Source: Muricauda sp. MAR_2010_75 (GTDB lineage Bacteria; Bacteroidota; Bacteroidia; Flavobacteriales; Flavobacteriaceae). Taken from it: 64,000 nucleotides of DNA. The DNA is taken from NCBI RefSeq assembly GCF_000745185.1, contig NZ_JQNJ01000001.1, positions 1,883,501 through 1,947,500 on the forward strand, given 5' to 3'. The notes beneath the pieces are model-generated. The model saw only the letters and a list, made by a program, of their open reading frames with translations, was not told the origin of the DNA and searched no databases. The position numbers were made by a program, and so were the translations under genes. This document shows positions 36,481 to 44,844 of this stretch, piece after piece. Every line of letters starts with the position of its first letter. The stretch's first letter is position 1.

Positions 36481-36813
36481 ATGGACAAGGGTGAATTTGA
36501 GGAATCCAAGACATTTAACCTAGCGGATATGTTGGAATTCAATTCCAATGCCATTGTGGTAAAGAATATTAGTGTTCAGGAAAGCTCTATCATTCAAGCA
36601 TTTGCATTTGATTTCGGCAAGGTTTTGTCCCATAATGAATCGCCCTTTATTCGATTCATCCATATCATTGAAGGAAAGGCCGAGGTTGTCATAAACGGGA
36701 ATTCCACTTTTATGGGGAGAGGAGATTCCATAATCATCCCTGCATCCACACCATGCTCTTTTGAAGCAAATCACAAGTTCAAGATGCTATGTGTCACTAT
36801 AAAAAATGAATGA
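36481..36813 (+). CDS. Small cupin-fold protein (AraC-sensor-like)
   Basis: This 110-residue protein starts at MDKGEFEESKTFN (36481); the longer frame from 36427 overlaps the Lys-rich ORF. The core IRFIHIIEGKAEVVINGNST plus GRGDSIIIPASTPCSFEA forms a cupin barrel like those ahead of AraC helix-turn-helix domains, but no DNA-binding domain follows. The metal-ligand His set is incomplete. It may be a stand-alone ligand sensor or a remnant of a regulator. Confidence 0.7.
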   Translation: MDKGEFEESKTFNLADMLEFNSNAIVVKNISVQESSIIQAFAFDFGKVLSHNESPFIRFIHIIEGKAEVVINGNSTFMGRGDSIIIPASTPCSFEANHKFKMLCVTIKNE

Positions 36814-36849
36814 CCCCATATATATTCCATCTGTACAAAAGCGTATCCA

Positions 36850-37056
36850 GTGAAAAAGAATTACATAATAAAAAAATATAAAAAAGGAGATCTTGTTTGC
36901 GCAAAGGTAAGGCCCTCTGTCATTCTTGTTGTACGATTGTACGTTCGTAAAATATATCACTGCACCATTCAGAATGATTCTATGGCAAATGAGTTACTTT
37001 ATTTTGATAGTGAGCTAAGGCCATACATAAGTGGTCTATCTATAATAAAAGATTAA
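36850..37056 (+). CDS. Small conserved hypothetical protein
   Basis: This 68-residue basic protein has the pattern YKKGDLVCAKVRPSVILVVRL then IYHCTIQND and a C-terminal LLYFDSELRPY. It looks like a small beta-barrel of the kind annotated as hypothetical in many flavobacteria, but I cannot name a family. It ends before a terminator shared with convergent cspA. Confidence 0.6.
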   Translation: MKKNYIIKKYKKGDLVCAKVRPSVILVVRLYVRKIYHCTIQNDSMANELLYFDSELRPYISGLSIIKD

Positions 37057-37114
37057 CAGAAAATAAGATGGAACAAGGTATCTTGGTTTATGGTGAGAAC
37101 GGGACAATTGCCCA

Positions 37115-37145
37115 TAAAAAAACCATCTTTTCAAGATGGTTTTTG
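37115..37145. terminator. Bidirectional terminator, 36850 gene / cspA
   Basis: AAAAAACCATCTT and AAGATGGTTTTT flank a short TTC loop; both strands end in a T-run. It serves the convergent genes on either side. Confidence 0.8.
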
Positions 37146-37166
37146 TTGGTTCTTGGATTATGGAAT

Positions 37167-37364
37167 CTAATTGATCAATAATTCTACATTCACGGCGTTC
37201 ATGCCCTTCTGACCCCTTTCCATTGTAAATTTCACCTTATCGTTTTCACGGATTTTATCCACGAGACCACTTTGGTGCACAAACACATCATCATTGGAGT
37301 CGTTGGGCTGAATAAAGCCAAAGCCCTTTGCTTCATTAAAAAATTTTACTGTTCCTTCTTGCAT
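37167..37364 (-). CDS. Cold-shock domain protein
   Basis: This 65-residue CspA-type RNA chaperone carries RNP1 KGFGFIQP (about residue 13) and RNP2 DVFVHQSG (about 26), with the usual GTVKFFN start. It melts mRNA structure in cold or stress. It is 56 bases downstream of a desaturase gene on the same strand; that leader may contain cold-responsive structure. Confidence 0.95.
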   Translation of the reverse strand: MQEGTVKFFNEAKGFGFIQPNDSNDDVFVHQSGLVDKIRENDKVKFTMERGQKGMNAVNVELLIN

Positions 37365-37420
37365 TACTTTATGTTTACTATTAATATTCTATTTAATGTT
37401 TGTTCCTTATCATCACCCAT

Positions 37421-38551
37421 CTATCCGGTAAGAATAGGTTGTGCTTTGCCTAACTTCCGTAATACCCCAACATGGTCTATGATAGCTGTGATAAATGTTC
37501 TTTTTGTGTTATAAGGTATCCCATATTCCTTTGCAGTATCCGCTACGATGCCAGATATTTTTCTGTAATGTACATGGCAGACATTGGGCAATAGATGATG
37601 CTCCACCTGATAGTTCAACCCACCAATGAGCCATGAAAATATTCTGCTCTTGGGAGAAAAATTAGTTGTTGTGGCCAGTTGGTGGTCTGCCCAATCACTT
37701 GAAATTACCCCATCTTCATTGGGCAGTGGGAATTCCGTGTTCGGCATAATGTGGGCCACCTGAAATACGATACTGATCAACAGGCCCGTAACAAAGTGCA
37801 TGCTCAGAAAGGCCAGGATAATGATCCATGGGGCCAGAGGTACAACCAACAAGGGTATGACCAAGGCATACGAAAAGTATATCAACTTCCATCCAATAAT
37901 CTTCAGAAGCGCATTTCTGTAACCATTCTTTTTGTCGAAAAATCCCATTTTCCGATACCGATCAAGTCTTATGAAATCTTTGGTGGTTATCCAAGAGACA
38001 GTAGATAGCCCATAAAAGAACCATACATACAAGTATTGGAATCTATGCAGGCCATTTTTTTTGGCATGTGGGGAGAACCTAAGGAAAAAAGGAGCGTTAA
38101 TGTCATCGTCTGCCCCTTCTATGTTGGTATAGGTATGATGGAGTACATTGTGTTGGATTTTCCAAACAGCGGCATTGCCACCTATAAGGTTCATGGTGTA
38201 TCCAAGATATTTGTTCACTTTTTGATTTTTGGAGTAAGATCCATGGATGGCGTCGTGCATAATGCCCATTCCTATTCCGGCCATTCCTATTCCGCTAATT
38301 ATATAAAAACCAAATAGCAATAAGGGAGTGGTGATTGTTCCAATATTTATGAAAATTAAGGGGGTAAAAAAAACGGAGAGCATGACCATGGTCTTCACAA
38401 CCATACTTTTGTTGGCATGTCTACTAATATTGTTTGTTTTAAAATATGTACTGACCCTGTTTCTCAACGTTTTTGAAAAATCAGAATTTGAATTTTTTGA
38501 AAACTTTGGCTTGTTAATGTCGTTTATTGCGGTTCGGTCTTGTTCACGCAT
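37421..38551 (-). CDS. Acyl-lipid/acyl-CoA front-end type fatty acid desaturase
   Basis: This 376-residue membrane di-iron desaturase has three His boxes: HDAIH, HNVLHH and QVEHHLLP. The Gln in the third box is typical of front-end (delta-6/linoleoyl-type) desaturases. Four or more membrane helices lie at about 50-95 and 205-265. I start at MREQDRTAIND (38551); an upstream ATG at 38593 adds 14 residues. Its neighbour cspA suggests a cold-response pair that restores membrane fluidity and translation. Confidence 0.9.
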   Translation of the reverse strand: MREQDRTAINDINKPKFSKNSNSDFSKTLRNRVSTYFKTNNISRHANKSMVVKTMVMLSVFFTPLIFINIGTITTPLLLFGFYIISGIGMAGIGMGIMHDAIHGSYSKNQKVNKYLGYTMNLIGGNAAVWKIQHNVLHHTYTNIEGADDDINAPFFLRFSPHAKKNGLHRFQYLYVWFFYGLSTVSWITTKDFIRLDRYRKMGFFDKKNGYRNALLKIIGWKLIYFSYALVIPLLVVPLAPWIIILAFLSMHFVTGLLISIVFQVAHIMPNTEFPLPNEDGVISSDWADHQLATTTNFSPKSRIFSWLIGGLNYQVEHHLLPNVCHVHYRKISGIVADTAKEYGIPYNTKRTFITAIIDHVGVLRKLGKAQPILTG

Positions 38552-39210
38552 GTGATATAAAGGATAATGAATAAGCGCAATTGGCTTGGGCATGTTGAAG
38601 ATTTATCCAAATATGGGGACCATTACATAACAGTCCAAATCCACACAGGCGTCAACATCCTTAACGTTTGGCTTAAAATATTTGACTACGTTATAAATTA
38701 AAAAGAAGAGAGCTGAAAATGAATTGAGGATCCGCGAAGACTAAATTGACTTGGGCTTTCTGAATTTTAACATCACAAATTTACCATTTATCTGGGCAGT
38801 ATTACCCAATACTGTGTTAATTGTTGAGAATAAGTAGTTTAAGGAGTAAAGGATGAATTACCATTTCAATGCCAATTGGAATAAGAAAAATGAATGCGCA
38901 GTGGGAAGTTAGGACCATTCCTTATTGCAAAATAAACAGGACAAACAAGTTAAGTTCCAATTTAAATCCTTTCCTTTACAGCGCATCACGGATAATGGAC
39001 GATGATTGCTCCAATCCTTAAATAAAAAGATCGCCCTCTCCTTTACCTATTTCCAAATTCACAAGGGGCCACTTCTTAGTTATTTTTTGCTTGAACCAAT
39101 AGTAGCGTTTTAAAGGCCAGACAGGCCTAAAGTCCAAAGTTGTATATGCCATGGGACCATCATATCCCTTAAATGGCAGTATTTAATAATTAGTACTAAA
39201 AAGAAAATAT
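38552..39210. other. Gene-free stretch upstream of the S21 paralogue
   Basis: There are about 650 AT-rich bases with stop codons in all frames. The only Shine-Dalgarno-like site is AAGGAG at 38841, before a 19-codon ORF (38853-38912) that I do not believe. No clear promoter, RNA gene or repeat is seen. It may hold regulatory DNA for the divergent desaturase gene and the rpsU-like gene. Confidence 0.5.
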
Positions 39211-39405
39211 ATGCTAATCATAAAGTTAGTTCCAGGCGAGAACATAGAAAGGGCCTTAAAAAGGTACAGGAACAAGGTGAGGAACACCCAACAGTTGAAA
39301 CGTATCAGGGAGAACCAAGAGTTTACCAAAAAATCCGAGGAGAAGAGAGAGAATCTGAAAAAAGCGATTCATAAGAATGAATATTTGAAAAAGAATGAGG
39401 AGTGA
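39211..39405 (+). CDS. rpsU: Divergent ribosomal protein bS21
   Basis: This 64-residue protein keeps the S21 core GENIERALKRYRNKVRNTQQL and the Arg/Lys-rich C-terminal helix (FTKKSEEKRENLKKA). The N-terminus (LIIKLVPGEN) and tail differ from what I recall of flavobacterial housekeeping S21. bS21 sits at the anti-Shine-Dalgarno end of 16S rRNA and influences mRNA choice in Flavobacteria. No Shine-Dalgarno is seen before this start. It is 4 bases ahead of an NYN-LOTUS gene, and probably a second, conditional S21 copy. Confidence 0.85.
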   Translation: MLIIKLVPGENIERALKRYRNKVRNTQQLKRIRENQEFTKKSEEKRENLKKAIHKNEYLKKNEE

Positions 39406-39409
39406 TTTT

Positions 39410-40147
39410 ATGGACAAAGATCTAAACCTGGCCGTCCTAATAGATGGCGACAATATCCCCTCCAAATATGTCAAGGAAATGTTGGAAGAGATTGCCAAAT
39501 ATGGAAATCCAAGTATTAAAAGGATTTATGGCGATTGGACAAAGCCAAGTTTGACAAAATGGAAGGATGTCCTACTAAAAAATGCCATTACCCCTGTACA
39601 ACAATATGGGTATACCACGGGCAAGAATTCAACGGACAGTGCCATGATCATTGATGCAATGGATATACTGTATTCCGGAAAAGTAAATGGTTTTTCCCTG
39701 GTTTCCAGTGACAGTGATTTTACCAGATTGGCCATTCGGCTAAGAGAGGCCGGGATGACAGTCTTTGGTATTGGAGAACGAAAGACCCCAGATCCCTTTA
39801 TCGTTTCTTGCGACAAGTTCATATACCTTGAAATACTAAATAAGACCCATGTAGGGGAGTCCAACGCCCCAGAAAAAAACGATAAAAACAAGGTCGATAA
39901 AATCACACCTAAGGTTGTTGACCTTATCCTTTCCACTATAGCAGATGTGGAGGATGAAGAAGGTTGGGCCTTCTTGGGCGAGGTGGGGACTTTGTTGCAA
40001 AAGAAACAGCCCAATTTTGATGCAAGAAACTACGGGTTTCGAAAACTTACACCTTTGGTAAAATCCATAGGTCAAATTGAAATAGGGTCCAGAAAAAATC
40101 CAAAGGGCAACGGGAACCTGATTTATGTAAGGACAATGACCCAATGA
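39410..40147 (+). CDS. NYN (PIN-like) RNase with C-terminal LOTUS/OST-HTH domain
   Basis: This protein has 245 residues. The NYN domain (about 5-145) keeps the acidic metal site: Asp12 and Asp14 (IDGDN), Asp76 (NSTDSAM) and Asp101/Asp103 (SSDSDF), as in LabA/MARF1-type RNases. The LOTUS domain (about 165-240) is seen from EEGWAFLGEVG and NFDARNYGFRKLTPLV; such domains bind RNA, notably G-rich RNA. It likely cleaves RNA chosen by the LOTUS domain. I use the ATG at 39410, because the one at 39395 lies in the S21 gene. It sits between S21 and sigma factor genes. Confidence 0.88.
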   Translation: MDKDLNLAVLIDGDNIPSKYVKEMLEEIAKYGNPSIKRIYGDWTKPSLTKWKDVLLKNAITPVQQYGYTTGKNSTDSAMIIDAMDILYSGKVNGFSLVSSDSDFTRLAIRLREAGMTVFGIGERKTPDPFIVSCDKFIYLEILNKTHVGESNAPEKNDKNKVDKITPKVVDLILSTIADVEDEEGWAFLGEVGTLLQKKQPNFDARNYGFRKLTPLVKSIGQIEIGSRKNPKGNGNLIYVRTMTQ

Positions 40148-40159
40148 AAAACATAACCT

Positions 40160-41026
40160 ATGAGATCTCTTACCATATCAAAGCAAATAACAGCAAGGGA
40201 TACCCTTTCCTTGAACAAATACCTCAGTGATATAAGCCGTATTCCAATGATTACTGAAGAGGAAGAGGTTAATCTGGCAGTTCGCATAAGGCAAGGGGAC
40301 AACGAGGCTCTGGAAAAACTGGTCTCGGCCAATTTACGATTTGTGGTGTCTGTGGCGAAACAATACCAATCAAGGGGACTCAATTTGCATGATCTCATTA
40401 ACGAGGGAAATGTTGGGCTTGTCAGAGCAGCATCCAAATTTGATGAAACACGTGGTTTCAAGTTTATTTCATATGCTGTATGGTGGATACGTCAAGGAAT
40501 CATACAGGCACTTACGGAAAAATCAAGAATGGTGAGATTGCCCTTGAACAAAATAAATGTAATCAACAAAATAAAGAAGGTCACCTCTCATTTTGAACAA
40601 GTTCATCAAAGACCACCCACTGCAGAAGAAATATCCGAACAGATAGATTTCTCACTTTCAGAAATCCAAATATGCTTAAAGCACTCTTCTTGGCCTCTTT
40701 CCATGGATGAACCATTAAAAATTGGTGATGGAGGATTGAGTTTGCACGACACAATGCGCTCCGATGAGTTTGGTAGTCCAGAACAAAAGTTAATCAACCA
40801 TTCATTACAAATGGAGATTGATGGTGTTTTGGATATTCTATCGTATCGCGAAGCCTTTGTGATCAAAATGATTTTTGGAATAGGAGTGGAAGATTCCATG
40901 GGATTGGAAGAAATTGCTTTTCATTTAGGTTTAACCAAAGAAAGAGTGCGACAAATAAAAGTAACAGCTTTGGCCAAGTTAAGAAACTCCTCCAAAATTG
41001 AATTTCTGAAGCAGTATTTGGAATAA
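40160..41026 (+). CDS. Divergent RpoD-like sigma-70 factor
   Basis: This 288-residue sigma factor resembles the short Bacteroidota primary sigma. It has region 1.2/2 (DTLSLNKYLSDISRIPMITE, ANLRFVVSVAKQYQ, INEGNVGLVRAASKFDETRG, YAVWWIRQ), region 3 and region 4 with a helix-turn-helix (GLEEIAFHLGLTKERVRQIK). Many positions differ from the housekeeping protein, especially in regions 3 and 4, so this is likely an alternative sigma. It follows the NYN-LOTUS gene by 12 bases and is probably co-transcribed with S21. No anti-sigma gene is adjacent. Confidence 0.88.
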   Translation: MRSLTISKQITARDTLSLNKYLSDISRIPMITEEEEVNLAVRIRQGDNEALEKLVSANLRFVVSVAKQYQSRGLNLHDLINEGNVGLVRAASKFDETRGFKFISYAVWWIRQGIIQALTEKSRMVRLPLNKINVINKIKKVTSHFEQVHQRPPTAEEISEQIDFSLSEIQICLKHSSWPLSMDEPLKIGDGGLSLHDTMRSDEFGSPEQKLINHSLQMEIDGVLDILSYREAFVIKMIFGIGVEDSMGLEEIAFHLGLTKERVRQIKVTALAKLRNSSKIEFLKQYLE

Positions 41027-41209
41027 ATATTTTTTGCAGAAACGAATAACGAATATAAGCTGTTAATGGCCATTCAACGTGGAAACTCTCCAAGGCACTT
41101 GAAAACCCCGTTGGTATTTACTGGAAGGTTTTTTTTGTTGGAAACAGGTATGGAATACGAATGTTCGGCTTCACGTTTTACAAAGACTAAACCACTCCTT
41201 TAAATTTCA

Positions 41210-41217
41210 TATTTTTG
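41210..41217 (+). promoter_or_regulatory. -7 element abutting the DUF6660 start codon
   Basis: TATTTTTG matches TAnnTTTG and ends 4 bases before the ATG at 41222, so transcription from it would be leaderless or start inside the gene. Confidence 0.35.
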
Positions 41218-41221
41218 GGGC

Positions 41222-41548
41222 ATGAAAGTTTTGGCGGTCATTTTATCATTGCTTACGATTCTGCTTTCATCGTATCCATGTTGCCAGGAGACCGATTCTT
41301 GTTCCGAAGAATTATTGGTGGGCCAAAGTGGACACGACGATTCAGATGAGCCTCCGCTTAGCGAGGATTCGCCTTGTTCCCCTTTTTATACCTGTGGCAG
41401 ATGTCCTGGGTTTACCATTAGGGATGAAGCAGTGGATTTCATCTACCTGGAGGTTGATAAGGAAACGCCACCAATGACTTATCTTGAACTTTTGCCCAAG
41501 GAAGTATATTTCTTTTCCCTAAAACCCCCTCGCACTTTTGGAGTATAG
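41222..41548 (+). CDS. DUF6660 small exported Cys-rich protein
   Basis: This 108-residue protein has a signal peptide (MKVLAVILSLLTILLSSYPC) and a mature part with Cys pairs (PCCQETDSC) and a CGRCPG motif. It matches the DUF6660 group that commonly precedes TonB receptors in Bacteroidota. The thiols may bind a metal such as copper (inference). It ends 67 bases before the receptor gene and is likely co-transcribed. Confidence 0.75.
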   Translation: MKVLAVILSLLTILLSSYPCCQETDSCSEELLVGQSGHDDSDEPPLSEDSPCSPFYTCGRCPGFTIRDEAVDFIYLEVDKETPPMTYLELLPKEVYFFSLKPPRTFGV

Positions 41549-41615
41549 CCTATTGTAGACAAAACACACACTTGGCTTTATGGTCAAGGTTCAAAATACT
41601 TCAAAAACCCAACAA

Positions 41616-43793
41616 ATGAAATTACGATTGTTTTTGGTGCTGTCCGTTTTTGGGATGGCATCCACTCTTGCGCAGAACACCCTAAACATTGTGGTCAAAG
41701 ACTCTTTAAGTGGTGAACCCATGATTGGGGTCACAGCAGTTTTGGCATCGTTGGACAAAGGGGCCATATCCAACGAAGAGGGAAAAATAAAAATAGAAGA
41801 TATTCCCAATGGAACGTTCCAATTGCGGTTAAGCTATCTTGGTTATGCCACCTTGGAACAAACCCTTACCTTTCCCTTGGATGATGATCGTCAGGTACGG
41901 ACCATTTCCCTGATACCACAGACCGAAGAGATGGAAGAGATTACCCTGGTATCCACTAGGAGCAGCCGAACCATTGAGGACATCCCTACACGGGTTGAGG
42001 TCATCGCAGGGGAGGAACTCTCTGAAAAGGGAAACATGAAACCGGGGGACATTCGAATGCTGCTCAATGAAAGCACAGGAATCCGAACCCAACAGACCTC
42101 GGCCACCAGCTACAACTCCAGTATCCGTATACAAGGCTTGGATGGGAAGTATACCCAACTCCTTCGGGATGGGTTTCCCCTATATTCTGGGTTTGCCAGT
42201 GGGCTCAGTCTCATGCAGATCGCACCTTTGGACCTGAAACAGGTGGAGGTCATCAAGGGCTCGAGTTCCACTTTGTATGGTGGAGGTGCCATCGCTGGGC
42301 TGGTAAACCTCATTTCCAAGACCCCTCAAGATGAGCCTGAACTCAGCTTTATGGCCAACGGAACCTCTGCCCTTGGTCTGGATCTTAGTGGTTTCTATTC
42401 GGAGAAGTTCAACAAAGTGGGAACAACGGTATTCGCTTCGTATAATCTTGGAACGCCTTACGATCCTGCAGATATTGGATTGACGGCCATTCCCGAGTTT
42501 GACCGCTTTACCCTGAACCCAAAACTGTATTGGTATCTTAACGAAGGCACAGAACTGCTGTTGGGCATCAATGCCATTTGGGAGGACCGTCTTGGGGGAA
42601 ACATGGACTATGTCAAGGGTGATGCTGTGGCGGACCCCTATTTTGAATCCAACGAAACCGAAAGGGTCTCCACCCAATTGGGATTCAAACATGCCTTTAA
42701 TGACCGCAACCGATTTGAGGTCAAGAACAGTTTCAGTTTTTATGACCGTACCATACAAATCCCGGACTTTACCTTTTCGGGATACCAACGCTCGTCCTTC
42801 AGTGAACTTAACTTTTCAACCAGTTCGGAAGATGATGTGGAATGGGTCTTTGGCGCCAATCTGTGGACAGAATATTTTAACGATACCCGGGAAGATCAGA
42901 CCGAAGCCTTGGACCAGTCCTACCAGATTTTTGGACTGTTCGCACAAAATGTATGGCCTATTGGTGAAACCTTTTCCGTAGAAACCGGGTTTCGGGCCGA
43001 CTTTCATTCCAATTATGGGGCCATGGCACTCCCCAGACTGTCCGTGCTCTACGAGCCCAATAGTGCATTGACCTTTCGATTTGGAGGCGGCTTAGGGTAT
43101 AAGACCCCCACTGTATTTACAGAGGATGCGGAACGACTGCAGTTCCGTAACGTACTGCCCATCAATACGGATGAAGCTGATCTGGAACGCTCCTTGGGCG
43201 GTAATTTTGATGTGAACTATAAATGGGTCCCCCTGTCGGGGATGACAATGTCCATCAATACGCTACTTTTCTATACTAAGATCAATGACCCCATGACACT
43301 GGTACCGAATGGAAACGGATTCTATGAATTCCTACAATACGGGGGGTATGTGGACACGCGCGGTGCTGAGGTCAACCTCAAGATAAAATATGGGGATTTT
43401 AAACTGTTCACTGGGTATACCCACGCCAATGTGAAACAACATGAAAATGGGACGGTCTCAGACTTTCCATTGGTGGCCAAGCACCGATTGAACAATGTGC
43501 TGATGTTTGAAAAGGAAGATAATCTCTGGGTTGGTCTTGAAGCCTATTATTACAGTCCACAGCAATTGGGCAACGGTGAAACAGGCGAATCCTATTGGAT
43601 CGTTGGGCTGATGAGTGAAAAGAAGCTCGGGGAAAAATTTTCGGTCTTCTTGAACTTTGAGAATTTTTTGGACACCCGACAAACTAGGTTTGGCACAATC
43701 TATACAGGAAATATCAGTGATCCCCAGTTTTTGGACATTTACGCCCCTGTTGATGGTTTCGTGATCAATGGTGGATTTAAGATCAAGATATAG
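41616..43793 (+). CDS. TonB-dependent outer-membrane receptor
   Basis: This 725-residue receptor has a signal peptide, a CarboxypepD_reg-like domain (VVKDSLSGEPMIGVTAVL, about 22-105), a plug (about 110-230, with IEDIPTRVEVI and GGGAIAGLVNLISKTP) and a beta-barrel to the end. No STN domain is present, so it does not signal by itself. There is no SusD partner, which argues against a glycan system; a metal chelate, consistent with DUF6660, is more likely. I start at 41616 (MKLRLFLVLSVFG), the proper signal peptide. Confidence 0.9.
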   Translation: MKLRLFLVLSVFGMASTLAQNTLNIVVKDSLSGEPMIGVTAVLASLDKGAISNEEGKIKIEDIPNGTFQLRLSYLGYATLEQTLTFPLDDDRQVRTISLIPQTEEMEEITLVSTRSSRTIEDIPTRVEVIAGEELSEKGNMKPGDIRMLLNESTGIRTQQTSATSYNSSIRIQGLDGKYTQLLRDGFPLYSGFASGLSLMQIAPLDLKQVEVIKGSSSTLYGGGAIAGLVNLISKTPQDEPELSFMANGTSALGLDLSGFYSEKFNKVGTTVFASYNLGTPYDPADIGLTAIPEFDRFTLNPKLYWYLNEGTELLLGINAIWEDRLGGNMDYVKGDAVADPYFESNETERVSTQLGFKHAFNDRNRFEVKNSFSFYDRTIQIPDFTFSGYQRSSFSELNFSTSSEDDVEWVFGANLWTEYFNDTREDQTEALDQSYQIFGLFAQNVWPIGETFSVETGFRADFHSNYGAMALPRLSVLYEPNSALTFRFGGGLGYKTPTVFTEDAERLQFRNVLPINTDEADLERSLGGNFDVNYKWVPLSGMTMSINTLLFYTKINDPMTLVPNGNGFYEFLQYGGYVDTRGAEVNLKIKYGDFKLFTGYTHANVKQHENGTVSDFPLVAKHRLNNVLMFEKEDNLWVGLEAYYYSPQQLGNGETGESYWIVGLMSEKKLGEKFSVFLNFENFLDTRQTRFGTIYTGNISDPQFLDIYAPVDGFVINGGFKIKI

Positions 43794-43805
43794 TTTTTCC
43801 AAAAC

Positions 43806-43837
43806 AGGATGCTAAGAAATTATTTTCTTGGCATCCT
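43806..43837. terminator. Hairpin between convergent genes
   Basis: AGGATGCTAAGAAA (43806-43819) pairs with TTTCTTGGCATCCT (43824-43837), one mismatch. The T tails are short on both strands. It is a likely bidirectional terminator. Confidence 0.65.
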
Positions 43838-43884
43838 ACTCTTTAAACCATGGAATTCAATTTACACAAAGCGTGTGACCTTTG

Positions 43885-44775
43885 TTATTTTCTTTTCTTG
43901 GCAATGAACCAATAACTAATTCCCGCCGACCAATAGAATACACTCTCCAATTCCTCTTCAAAAACACCATCTTCGGTTGTCAGGGTGGCACTGCTCTGGG
44001 GGAATGCCCATACCGGAGTAAATGAAAAAATGAAATGGTTGTGATGGTATTGTAGTGGGATGCTCAATTCTAAGTTCAACAGGTTGAATTCTGAAGCCTC
44101 CGCAATTTCAACCGTGGTGGTCTCTATGGGTTCAGTGCTTCCGGCACCTTTGCCCTGACCTTTTCGGTTTCCCAAACGGCTGGTGCTGTAGTATTCCTGA
44201 TAAAAATATTGTGACCCGGCAAACACAGATGCCCTAGGGGTTATCAATAATGACCGGTTGAACGCATAGAAGGTATGGTCCATCAACAAGCCCATGAAAA
44301 TGTCAGGTGAGCTATTTTTATTGAAGTAACTGCTCACGTACACCGATAGTTCCACGGCCTTTAAATCATAGCTCAGTATCCCCGTGATGTCGGCCACGAC
44401 CTCAGACTGCACATTATAGCTATCCTCATTGTAAAAATAGGCAGTTCCCGAAGCGCCACCGCTCCATTTGTTGGAATCGAACAAAAACCCAGCAGTGGTA
44501 AAAAACAGGTCCACCCGCTGCTCATCTGAACGGGTAAGGTAGGATGCAGATACATCCAAAAACAATCCGGATTTGTCATAATAACCGATGGATGGCAGAA
44601 TATAAGGTGCCGCAATAGAGTCACGTCTACCCATAAAAAGGGCGTCGTTCATATAACTCAAATCCACCAAAAAATAGGATTCCTCAGTGTTTGAACTTTC
44701 CTTAGTGGTTTTCTGGGCATGGAGTTCAGTGACTGTACAGGCCAACATCAGCAATATGGGCAACAAACGTTTCAT
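43885..44775 (-). CDS. Predicted outer-membrane beta-barrel protein
   Basis: This protein of about 296 residues has a signal peptide (MKRLLPILLMLACTVTELHAQ) and alternating aromatic/polar beta strands through the rest, ending FYWSAGISYWFIAKKRK. It has the look of an 8-12-strand barrel. A Gly/Arg-rich loop (RLGNRKGQGKGAG) lies near residue 205. No family is recognised. It lies downstream of the DUF6799 gene on the same strand and may belong to the FecI-controlled unit. Confidence 0.65.
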   Translation of the reverse strand: MKRLLPILLMLACTVTELHAQKTTKESSNTEESYFLVDLSYMNDALFMGRRDSIAAPYILPSIGYYDKSGLFLDVSASYLTRSDEQRVDLFFTTAGFLFDSNKWSGGASGTAYFYNEDSYNVQSEVVADITGILSYDLKAVELSVYVSSYFNKNSSPDIFMGLLMDHTFYAFNRSLLITPRASVFAGSQYFYQEYYSTSRLGNRKGQGKGAGSTEPIETTTVEIAEASEFNLLNLELSIPLQYHHNHFIFSFTPVWAFPQSSATLTTEDGVFEEELESVFYWSAGISYWFIAKKRK

Positions 44776-44798
44776 GGTGCTAAAATTCAATGTATATG

Positions 44799-44830
44799 AG
44801 ATCTGGCTCCAGCTGGTTGGGGCCAGATCT
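44799..44830. other. Perfect inverted repeat between OMP and DUF6799 genes
   Basis: AGATCTGGC (44799-44807) and GCCAGATCT (44822-44830) form a 9-bp stem without a T-run. It may be an mRNA-processing or partial-termination hairpin. Confidence 0.5.
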
Positions 44831-44844
44831 TTATTGCAAACCCA

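Noticed and set aside
38853..38912. 19-codon ORF with a Shine-Dalgarno-like AAGGAG
   Set aside because: Too short, no family, and Shine-Dalgarno sites are not a reliable sign in this phylum.
33586..41030. Integrated phage or ICE at tRNA-Leu
   Set aside because: No integrase, phage or conjugation genes and no second copy of the tRNA 3' end.
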